From: Bacteroides sp.
Lineage (GTDB): Bacteria; Bacteroidota; Bacteroidia; Bacteroidales; Bacteroidaceae
Length of the DNA stretch: 63,030 bases
Direction: 5' to 3'
Assembly: GCA_021202275.1 (NCBI GenBank)
Contig: JAJQDI010000033.1
Span: forward strand, 1 to 63,030
Shown in pieces: positions 29,201 through 36,141 of this stretch; positions within the stretch are counted from its first letter, which is position 1, and every line of letters starts with the position of its first letter. The notes beneath the pieces were generated by a model. That model saw nothing but the letters and a program-made list of their open reading frames with translations. It did no database searches and had not been told where the DNA came from. A program made the position numbers and the translations under genes.

Positions 29201-29448
29201 CTACGCGTTTCCTGACTAATGCCAGCTATCTGAATATCGAGAACATTAATTTAGGCTATACTTTCCCATCCAAATGGACAAGAAAGGCACTCATCAACTC
29301 AATGAGACTGTATGTCTCTTGCGAGAACGTAACCTATTGGTCTAAGCGCAAAGGTTTTGACCCACGTCAATCGTATGATGAAACCACCAATGCGACTTAT
29401 TATTCACCTATGAGAACTATTTCCGGTGGTATTACACTTAAGTTCTAA
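26227..29448 (+). CDS. SusC/RagA-family TonB-dependent transporter (intact, currently expressed copy)
   Basis: A complete 1073-residue SusC. Signal peptide MKRKLMLLLACFFMGIGLVTAQ; carboxypeptidase-regulatory-like domain about residues 24-105 (VTGVVISDEDEQPVVGASVLVKG, TDIDGKFTLSNVPSSAKTL); plug about 115-235 (SIKIRGFSSLNAGNDPLIIVDG, TVLKDAASNALYGARGANGV); the rest a 22-strand-type barrel ending ISGGITLKF. It imports glycans or peptides with its SusD lid, powered by TonB. Residues 69-73 (SAKTL) are encoded by the recombination site at 26431-26449, so the first 68 residues form a switchable module. susD follows after 19 bp. Confidence 0.95.
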   Translation: MKRKLMLLLACFFMGIGLVTAQTQTVTGVVISDEDEQPVVGASVLVKGTNLGTITDIDGKFTLSNVPSSAKTLRVSYIGMITDEVSIKPNLRVVLKPDAHLIDEVMVVAFGTAKKSAFTGSVKVVDSQQLEKSQVSSVTNALAGAVPGVQLTSNNGAPGATSSIKIRGFSSLNAGNDPLIIVDGAPYSGDLSNLNPNDVESMTVLKDAASNALYGARGANGVVIITTKRANQTGDAVITFDAKIGGNTRALKNYNVIKNPGQYYEMHYGALERYYINQGISKTDAWQRANANLFGDQGNGGLGYNVYTIPDGQMLIGSNGKLNPNATLGRLVSYGGEEYYVIPDNWQKVGTRTGLRQEYNFSISGGGDKSTFYASIGYLENEGITDASDMRRLSARLRADYQAKSWMKVGGNLSYAKFNHNSLGNNGSSTSSGNVWAFTSQMAPIYPAYIRTADGNIKIDSNGLGMMDYGDGTNAGMSRPFISNANPIMDSKLNTRNSEGNAATGNGFINITPISGLTVTLNGTYNLDESRITYVYNPYYGQFDSTGGTVTKGHTRTYDYNLQQLVNYSTYLGNNNVEILLGHEYYDYRYASLSASKSKMFSQDNKELGGAVLDGQSADSYKERRNNEGYFARLQYNYDERIFGSGSIRWDASSRFHPDNRWGTFWSIGGAWLINRESWFHAPWIGELKLKASVGSQGNDNIGLYRYTDVFNIVNSAGDIGTSFATKGTKDITWETNTNFNIGTEFQLFNRVSGSLEYYYRKTTNMLFSFSVAPSLGYSSYYDNVGDMYNTGVELDLMVNILNQRNFSWDVNLNISSLKNRLTKLHEDKKTSSLYDANGKEYKGYSSGNFFIAEGTSMYTWMLKEYAGVSEDGQSMWYKNILDADGNITGRETTTVNADADYYVTGKTSIPKFYGGFGTNLQAYGVDFSINFSYQIGGRQYDATYASFMSSPTGSNTGYNFHADLLKSWTPENTSSDIPRFMFGDTYSAGPSTRFLTNASYLNIENINLGYTFPSKWTRKALINSMRLYVSCENVTYWSKRKGFDPRQSYDETTNATYYSPMRTISGGITLKF
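26431..26449. repeat. recombination site C within the intact susC
   Basis: TCTGCAAAGACTTTGCGCG: same left arm and core as site B, with the last three bases different, so the palindrome is 6+1+6. The 20 bases 26427-26446 are identical to the reverse complement of site B and its flank. Confidence 0.8.
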
Positions 29449-29467
29449 CATAAGAAAGAAAATAAAG

Positions 29468-31093
29468 ATGAAAAAGATAATTAATATATTGTCCGTACTG
29501 GCAGTGTCTGCGTTGGCACTGACAAGTTGCATAGAGGAAACTTTTCCTGAAGGTGATACAGCTACTTCCGAACAGATCGGATCATCGGCATCGGCTCTGG
29601 AAGCAGCTTTGAATGGTATCCCCGCACAAATGACAAAGGGGTACTTGGTGTATGACGACCAGGTTCATGAAACCGATATCGCTTATCCGCAGTTTATGAT
29701 TGCACAGACCGAAATGTTGGGCGATATGTATCCGTTGGGAGGCAATACCGGTTATGATTGGTTCGCTACCTATAATACTTTTGACCGTCCTTCAGGTGAG
29801 ACAAGTTATTTCTCTTATTTGCCATGGTTTACATTGTATAAGTTTGTCAAATCCACGAATGATATTATTGGAGCAGTGGATCTCAGTGACGAAAACTTAT
29901 CAGATGCTATCAGAGGAGCTGCAGGTGTAGCGTATGCTTACCGTGCTTTCAATTACTATTTACTAACTGTACTTTTTGAACCTGTTGAGAATAGATATAC
30001 AGATTGCTCCAAGGTGCTGGGCCTTACTGTTCCGTTTGTAACGGAAGAGACCACAGGGGAGATGGCAAAAAACAATCCACGTGCCTCTCATGAAGATATG
30101 ATCGCTTTTATTTTATCAGATCTTGACATAGCCGAAGAATGTCTGCAAAACTATACACCCAAATCAAGAATGTTTCCCGATCTGTCTGTTGTGTATGGTC
30201 TTAAAGCGAAAGTATATTTATGGGACAAAGATTATGCCAATGCAGCCACTTATGCACGCAAAGCAATTGATACCTTTGGTGGTTCACCTACCACACAGGC
30301 GCAGTGGGAAGATGTAAATACCGGTTTCAATACAGCCAATCAGGCGTGGATGTGGTATGTAAGTTATTCGGCAGAGAACATGAGAAATCTTGCTAATTTC
30401 ACCGGATGGATGTCGAGTGAAGCGGATTGGGGTTATTCTGCATTGACTTGTCCGGGTATTGATCGTTCATTGTATGACAAGATAGCCGATACAGATTTCC
30501 GTAAACATTCTTTCCTTGATCCCCAAAAGTTTGATTACTACAATTATCAAACTGTACGAGGTGAAGAATGGATCAAGGACGCGCCAGATTATCTTTCCAT
30601 TAAATTCCGTTGCAAAAACGGCGATTGGGAAACATATAGTATCGGAGGTGCTGTTGATGTACCAGTTATGCGTGTAGAAGAGATGTATCTTATCGAAGCT
30701 GAAGCGGTTGGCGCATCACAGGGAGTAGCAGCTGGTGTTGCCAAACTGAATGCGTTTATGCAAGCTTACCGGCAGCCCGATTATAACTGTACTCTTGCCG
30801 ATCTGTACGCATTCCAGGTAGAAGTACTTACTCAAATGCGGATAGAGTTTTGGGGAGAAGGTAACGCATTTCCTACAGCCAAACGTTTGAAACCGGGTGT
30901 GGTCCAGAATTACGAAGGCACTAACGCTCCGTCAGATATTTTCAAAATTAACTGTGAAGGTATCAAACCTATCTGGAATCTGGTTATTCCTATAACTGAA
31001 GTGCAAGCTAATGTGGCATTGGAGAATTTAAATAATCCAGATCCTACAGCTACAGTTACTGGTCCTACACCTATAGGGCAATATGCAAGATAA
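29468..31093 (+). CDS. SusD/RagB-family nutrient-binding lipoprotein (active operon)
   Basis: Start chosen at the ATG at 29468, which gives the lipoprotein signal MKKIINILSVLAVSALALTSC; an upstream in-frame ATG at 29426 overlaps the end of susC and would spoil the signal peptide. About 541 residues with SusD traits: TLYKFVKSTNDIIGAVD, GAAGVAYAYRAFNYYLLTVLFEP, VYGLKAKVYLWDKDYANAATYARKA, and the C-terminal VMRVEEMYLIEAEAVGASQG and QMRIEFWGEGNAFPTAKRLKPG. It forms the lid of the SusC encoded 19 bp upstream. Confidence 0.94.
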   Translation: MKKIINILSVLAVSALALTSCIEETFPEGDTATSEQIGSSASALEAALNGIPAQMTKGYLVYDDQVHETDIAYPQFMIAQTEMLGDMYPLGGNTGYDWFATYNTFDRPSGETSYFSYLPWFTLYKFVKSTNDIIGAVDLSDENLSDAIRGAAGVAYAYRAFNYYLLTVLFEPVENRYTDCSKVLGLTVPFVTEETTGEMAKNNPRASHEDMIAFILSDLDIAEECLQNYTPKSRMFPDLSVVYGLKAKVYLWDKDYANAATYARKAIDTFGGSPTTQAQWEDVNTGFNTANQAWMWYVSYSAENMRNLANFTGWMSSEADWGYSALTCPGIDRSLYDKIADTDFRKHSFLDPQKFDYYNYQTVRGEEWIKDAPDYLSIKFRCKNGDWETYSIGGAVDVPVMRVEEMYLIEAEAVGASQGVAAGVAKLNAFMQAYRQPDYNCTLADLYAFQVEVLTQMRIEFWGEGNAFPTAKRLKPGVVQNYEGTNAPSDIFKINCEGIKPIWNLVIPITEVQANVALENLNNPDPTATVTGPTPIGQYAR

Positions 31094-31114
31094 ACTATTA
31101 AACAGAGTATGTAT

Positions 31115-32875
31115 ATGAAAACAATAAAAAATATATTAGGTGTTTTGCTGGCATTAGCCATCATGACTATTCCCTATTCTTGTGGAGATGATGTCGAATA
31201 TACACCTGCCGAAATCCCTAATTCTATAGAGGTATATTTTCCTGACTCTAATAGTTCAAAGATCGATCTGTCCAGTGAAGCTACCTCGTTTGAGGTTACA
31301 ATAGCCAGAGTAAAGACTGATGACGCAGTTACGGTACCTTTGACTGTAACCGGTGGAGATGGTATTTATACTATACCTACCTCAGTTGCTTTTGCACAGG
31401 GAGAGTCACAAAGTACAATTACAATCACTTATGATCCGAATGTACTTGAATACGATGATTATACTGAGATTACATTGACTATTGGGGATGACACCTACAC
31501 TACTTTTTACGGTTTGTCTGAATACAGCTTTAGTGTAGGTATTCCTGCTCCATGGGAATCTTTGGGAATGGCTACTTATGTAGATGATTTTATATCTGCC
31601 TTCTTCGGGATTTCTCAAGTGCCTTATGAAGTAGAGATACAAGAAAATGTCTTAACTCCCGGACTTTTCCGCTTAATTAATCCCTATAGTCCGGAAGTCT
31701 ATCCTTTTGGTCTCAATGGTACTGGTACATATGATGAGAGTCAGAATCATCATCTGGAAATTGATGCCAGAGATTCTGAAGGGGTTTATATAAGACAGCA
31801 GGATACAGGTTTAGACTGGACTTATGGCAATTTCCTCGTATGGAGTATCGCAAGTTATGAAATGGAAAGAAATGGTAAAACCCTTGAAGAGGTGAAAGCC
31901 CAGGGAGACTGTGGAACCTATGCTAATGGAGTTATAACTTTCCCACCGTCCACACTTTTATGTGCTATGGCAAATTACAATGATGGTGAATTTTATACGG
32001 CCAATGGAGGTAATTGGTTTAAAGTTGTAATGCCTGGTGTTGTTCTGTCTGATTATTCCATTACTATAGCCTATGCCGGTAAATATATGGGTACAAACGA
32101 CCAGGTGGCAGGTATCGTAGCTCAGATAAATGCTGTTGGTGAAGATGTAGAATCAGTGCGCCTTGCTGTAGTGGAAGGGACTAATGTGGATACTGCTGTT
32201 GAGGCCATAAAGAGCGGAAGTATTAATTATGTAGAAGCCACACCACAAGTGGGTTCTGTTCTTATTCCATTCGATAATGAACCCGTTGAAGGACGTTATA
32301 CAATTGTAGCTGTTACCTATGCTGATAACATGGCACAGGAAGTTTCTTCTGCCGAGTTTAAATATACTCCACCTACATCAGAGACATGGACCGCACGCTA
32401 CGTTGGAGATTATGTCTATAGTAAATTCTTTGAGGGGATGGATCCCGGACTTACTTTATATCAAAGTGATTCTGATCCTAACCGCTGGAAGATTGAGAAT
32501 TGGGGGTATGGGGTTGATTTCATCTTCACCTACGATCAGGTTACTGGTGAAATAATGGTAGAAGACCAGGAAGTTGGTTATGTAGATTCATCTTTAGGAA
32601 CAGTGTATGTGGATGATCTTGTCGATTATACCGGAGGAGCAAATTATGGTTACAGTTATTATGATGATGATGTGTTTTATTTTGCAGTGATTTACTATGT
32701 AAGTAATGGAAATTTTGATTTTGGTTATGAAACTTTCACTGTGACAGGTAGTTCCGCTGAAGCAATACAAGGAGTATTATCATCTCGCACAAGTAGCAAA
32801 ACAACGTCAAAAGCTCTTATAAATCATATAAAACGGCTGAAAATAAATGAACTGAGTAAGAAAGAGGTTTATTAA
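31115..32875 (+). CDS. surface lipoprotein of active SusCD operon (SusE/F-like position)
   Basis: About 586 residues; MKTIKNILGVLLALAIMTIPYSC is a lipoprotein signal (start at 31115 rather than the ATG two codons upstream). Residues of about 30-140 form a Calx-beta/Ig-like module (FEVTIARVKTDDAVTVPLTVTG, SQSTITITYDPNVLEYDDYTEITLTI), as in the interrupted lipoprotein at 19307. Two further beta-rich regions follow, rich in Tyr, Trp and Asp, with similar openings (PAPWESLGMATYVDDFI; SETWTARYVGDYVYSKFF) that may be repeated ligand-binding domains. The family is not named by me. Position and surface anchoring suggest glycan or peptide binding. Confidence 0.8.
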   Translation: MKTIKNILGVLLALAIMTIPYSCGDDVEYTPAEIPNSIEVYFPDSNSSKIDLSSEATSFEVTIARVKTDDAVTVPLTVTGGDGIYTIPTSVAFAQGESQSTITITYDPNVLEYDDYTEITLTIGDDTYTTFYGLSEYSFSVGIPAPWESLGMATYVDDFISAFFGISQVPYEVEIQENVLTPGLFRLINPYSPEVYPFGLNGTGTYDESQNHHLEIDARDSEGVYIRQQDTGLDWTYGNFLVWSIASYEMERNGKTLEEVKAQGDCGTYANGVITFPPSTLLCAMANYNDGEFYTANGGNWFKVVMPGVVLSDYSITIAYAGKYMGTNDQVAGIVAQINAVGEDVESVRLAVVEGTNVDTAVEAIKSGSINYVEATPQVGSVLIPFDNEPVEGRYTIVAVTYADNMAQEVSSAEFKYTPPTSETWTARYVGDYVYSKFFEGMDPGLTLYQSDSDPNRWKIENWGYGVDFIFTYDQVTGEIMVEDQEVGYVDSSLGTVYVDDLVDYTGGANYGYSYYDDDVFYFAVIYYVSNGNFDFGYETFTVTGSSAEAIQGVLSSRTSSKTTSKALINHIKRLKINELSKKEVY

Positions 32876-32946
32876 TCTCATATTCTCTTCTGGAGGGATC
32901 TTTAATTCCCCGGATAGTTTAAGTTCTTTACTTTATTAAAGTATGA

Positions 32947-32981
32947 GGCTGTCTCAACATTGTATTGAGACAGCCTTTTTT
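32947..32981 (+). terminator. strong terminator of the active SusCD operon
   Basis: A perfect 11-bp stem GGCTGTCTCAA / TTGAGACAGCC with a 7-base loop, followed by TTTTTT. It begins 72 bp after the stop of the lipoprotein gene. Confidence 0.95.
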
Positions 32982-33464
32982 AATTTTCCTGCTGTTTGTG
33001 GATTGATTTTGGGTGTTTGTCTTTATGTTGGATGTTCTTGTTTTTAAAGGTCCTGTGATTAAAAAAGTTATTTTATTAAGTTAGAATAGGATTTGGGTTA
33101 CTCTTAAATTGCCAACTTCATGTTACCCACTTGACGAGGTCTTGCCAACCCCCTGGAAATGCAGTGCCAAACCTTTGGCAAAACCTTGCTAATTCACTGG
33201 CAAAGAATGTCTCAAAAGCACCAGCATATTCTATTCTTTATCGTATATTATACTATCAAGTATAATATTATTCTCAGATAAACGTGATTTTCAGGTTAAG
33301 ACTGTTCTCAGAGAGAAGATCAAAGATCTAACATTGGGAGATTGTGGGAATAATTGCATTTATAAAACTATGGATACAATTTCTTGCTTTTAGTCGATCA
33401 CTAATCATAAAGGTACTTGATCTTTATAGAATTTCCCGATCTGTTCTCTATAGATAGAAAAACA
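32982..33464. other. gene-free stretch with TGCCAA/TTGGCA repeats
   Basis: No coding frame recognised. Between 33109 and 33205 five copies of TGCCAA or its complement occur (33109-33116, 33142-33149, 33165-33171, 33174-33180, 33197-33205); the middle pair forms the palindrome TGCCAAACCTTTGGCA. It may be a degenerate repeat element, a small RNA or a binding region. Confidence 0.4.
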
Positions 33465-33522
33465 AACTACCCCTTGTTTTTGAGTATTTCTTTATAAGGA
33501 ATACCTTCAACAAAGGGTGGTT
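33465..33522 (-). terminator. possible terminator or structured RNA after the pectate lyase gene
   Basis: Outer arms AACTACCCCTTGTT (33465-33478) and AACAAAGGGTGGTT (33509-33522) pair at 12 of 14 positions, with an inner stem GTATT/AATAC. On the minus strand the stem is followed by TTGTTTTTC. It lies about 90 bp past the pectate lyase stop, far for a plain terminator. Confidence 0.4.
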
Positions 33523-33611
33523 ATTACGATAACAGATCTCTATCTGTAAGATCCTTCATCTGAAAAATCTATTTTGATAAAACTTTTTTAGGGATAGATG
33601 GGCTCTGTTCT

Positions 33612-34709
33612 TTATCTGTTCTGTTCTTTTTTCCACTCTTCATAACGCTCCAGTACTTTCAGGGCATGACTGTTGTACCAGCTATACCCATTCCGGCGTT
33701 CGTGTCCGATCTCTGCGAGATCGTATTTTTTGATGCCATCTCTATCTACAAAGATCGGGCGATTGGTCTCCAATTCATAGAATCGTGCCCAGAGAGGAGG
33801 ACAATCTGTGCAAGATACCATACGGTAGTCGCGGCGTCCCTCTTCATCTGTATAGAATTCTCTCTTCAATCCGTCGATCTGTACCTCTTTGAACCATTCA
33901 ACCGCTCCTTCTATGGCCGCGATGATCTCATCCGAAGGATCGGGCAGGGACATTAGAAGCAATACTACCCCGTCTGATTCCTGTCCGCTCAGTGAAGGCA
34001 GTTCGTACGCCCTGGCTTTTACCGGTTCCAGCGTCACCGCGTCATGTTGCGCGCACCATACGGTCAGTTTACCATGTTGGCGCACCTGGGTTTTCAGGAT
34101 ACATTCCACTCCTTTATCAAACGCATTCCTGAGTCGATCAGATACACTTTCGGGGATAAATGTATACGGATGTTGTCTTTCATGCATTTTCCGTATCTGC
34201 TCCATTACATTCACCATTGCATCATCGTTATAGGTAATGGCTGTGTAATATCCTGTCGGGCGGGGATAGAATTGCGGCCATCCTCCATTGTTGTACTGAG
34301 CTTCCAAAAGGTATTCCATTCCTCTCAATACAGCCTCCTTGTATTTTTCTATACCAGTTGCCAGATATACCTTGGACAGGTATTCAATCTCTGTGGTTGT
34401 AGCGTCATTATCGATCGTACTCTCGTTTACATCGTTTTTGGCTTCCAGGGCATCTTCGAGTTCCGCTTGCGAGAGTTCGGCCGGCATATAGATGTTTTTA
34501 GGCCACCCGCCTGTGGTTTGTTGATAGATCAATACATTGTCTGCAATCCGTACGGCTTCTTCCGTCTGGTAGAATTCATCGCTTAATCCCGGTACCATGT
34601 TTACCCAGTTCTTGTAAGGGCGTTTCTCCTTATAAGTAACTTCATTCTGCGCGAAGGAACCTGTAGCAACAAGCAACAAGACCCCAAGTGATACTAATTT
34701 TTTTTTCAT
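33612..34709 (-). CDS. pectate lyase, polysaccharide lyase family 10
   Basis: A 365-residue secreted enzyme that cleaves polygalacturonate by beta-elimination. Signal peptide MKKKLVSLGVLLLVATGSFA. Typical PL10 stretches are QQTTGGWPKNIYMP, STIDNDATTTEIEYLSKVY, NNGGWPQFYPRPTGYYTAITYNDDAMVNVM, TVWCAQHDAVTLEP, and AYELPSLSGQESDGVV, all aromatic-rich repeats of an alpha/alpha toroid. It is alone on the minus strand, tail to tail with the SusCD operon, so any link to pectin uptake through that operon is only suggested by proximity. Confidence 0.9.
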   Translation of the reverse strand: MKKKLVSLGVLLLVATGSFAQNEVTYKEKRPYKNWVNMVPGLSDEFYQTEEAVRIADNVLIYQQTTGGWPKNIYMPAELSQAELEDALEAKNDVNESTIDNDATTTEIEYLSKVYLATGIEKYKEAVLRGMEYLLEAQYNNGGWPQFYPRPTGYYTAITYNDDAMVNVMEQIRKMHERQHPYTFIPESVSDRLRNAFDKGVECILKTQVRQHGKLTVWCAQHDAVTLEPVKARAYELPSLSGQESDGVVLLLMSLPDPSDEIIAAIEGAVEWFKEVQIDGLKREFYTDEEGRRDYRMVSCTDCPPLWARFYELETNRPIFVDRDGIKKYDLAEIGHERRNGYSWYNSHALKVLERYEEWKKEQNR

Positions 34710-34821
34710 GTCGTTTATCTGTTAGTGGTAGCTCCTTCACAAAAATAGACCAGGTGAGCTGTTTGATGGGGTATATATTGTTTTACATAGAGTAAAAATT
34801 GATCACTTTTCGTTTTTCTGT

Positions 34822-36141
34822 TTATTCCAGGTAACGGGTCACCATTCCGCTGATCTGTAACAGCGAGATCTCACAAAGTTTCGTATCATATTCTGCTGTC
34901 AGGATACGTTCTTCTGCGTCCAAAAGGCTTTTCTGTGCTTCACGCATTTCAATTCCCGACAAATCTCCCAGCATATATCTTTCCACCGCGATCTCGTGAT
35001 TTTCCCGGGCCGCGGTCAGATTTTCCCGTTCAAGATATACCAGTTCAATGTTGTTGCGATAAGCCTGCCAGAGGTTGCTGATGTCTGCGCGTAAACTCAG
35101 CTCCAGTTCCTGTCTCTGTAGCTGGGCATTATCTATCACGATCCGCGCGTTCTGTCTTTCCCGTTTCCGGTTCCCGTCGAATATCCGGAAACCCACGGTG
35201 AGCCCCGCGTTCAGACCCAGGTTACCGCGTCGTTCGTAGGTACCCACATTGTACTTATTAAAGGTGTATCCGTAGCCGGTACTGAATCTCACATACGGAT
35301 AATCCCGTGAACTGATCATCTTAAAATCCAGTTCTGCCAGTGTATTGTTCTGTTCGGCCTTCAGCAAGGAAGCATTGCTCATCAGAGTAGCGTTCCATAG
35401 CTCTTCAAAGTGGAGCAACATATTTACATTGATGATAGAGTCGCTCACTACAATATACTGGTCAATGTTCTGATTAGGCATCAGTTCGTTCAGTTCGATC
35501 CGCGCACTATACAACACCTCCTGCTGTTTCATATAAGTAGCACTGTCTGCGTTGAAATCTACACGTGCCTGCAACAAGTCGAGGCGGGAAAAGTTACCGA
35601 TATTGTAACGTTCTTCCACAATGCGCAGGCGTTCTTTCGACAAAGATACCGCATACGCAAGGTTTTTAAGCCTTATCTTTTGTTGCACCAGGTTATAGTA
35701 GGCAGCCGTCAGGTTGGTAATGTAATCTTCTATTGCAATCCGTGTGTTGATCTCTCCCTGTTGCTCCAGCTCTTTCAGACGTTTATAGTTGGACAGGATA
35801 CGGAACCCGTCGAACAGGGTCCAGTTGAGCGAAAGACCCACATTCATTGTCTGGTCGTACACACCATTCTGGCTCAGGGTTTCGCCGGATTCTCTGTATT
35901 TGTAATCAGTATTGTCCAGTGCTCCCTGGTAACTGGCCGAAGCATCTAAGGTCGGCAGGAAACCTGCGTTGCCCCAGGTAACATCGTTATGGGCACTTTC
36001 TTCCAGGTTGCGCACAATTTGCAGGGAATAGTTGTTCTCCAAGCCTACTTCTAGACAGTCTTGCAGACGCATAGGCTCCTGGCAAAGCCCATATTGAGAC
36101 CATCCGGCCAGGATGATTATATAGAGTAATATGCGTTTCAT
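34822..36141 (-). CDS. TolC-family outer-membrane efflux protein
   Basis: A 439-residue outer-membrane channel component. Signal peptide MKRILLYIIILAGWSQYGLC; two homologous repeats of the OEP fold, each with long helices (LKNLAYAVSLSKERLRIVEERYNIGNFSRLDLLQARVDFN and LTAARENHEIAVERYMLGDLSGIEMREAQKSLLDAEERI). Its ATG overlaps the end of the RND permease gene by 4 bp, so it is the last gene of an MFP-RND-OMF tripartite pump operon. Confidence 0.92.
   Translation of the reverse strand: MKRILLYIIILAGWSQYGLCQEPMRLQDCLEVGLENNYSLQIVRNLEESAHNDVTWGNAGFLPTLDASASYQGALDNTDYKYRESGETLSQNGVYDQTMNVGLSLNWTLFDGFRILSNYKRLKELEQQGEINTRIAIEDYITNLTAAYYNLVQQKIRLKNLAYAVSLSKERLRIVEERYNIGNFSRLDLLQARVDFNADSATYMKQQEVLYSARIELNELMPNQNIDQYIVVSDSIINVNMLLHFEELWNATLMSNASLLKAEQNNTLAELDFKMISSRDYPYVRFSTGYGYTFNKYNVGTYERRGNLGLNAGLTVGFRIFDGNRKRERQNARIVIDNAQLQRQELELSLRADISNLWQAYRNNIELVYLERENLTAARENHEIAVERYMLGDLSGIEMREAQKSLLDAEERILTAEYDTKLCEISLLQISGMVTRYLE

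Noticed and set aside
33109..33205. CRISPR array
   Set aside because: The motifs are six to eight bases, irregularly spaced and partly inverted; no direct repeats of CRISPR length and no cas genes in the window.
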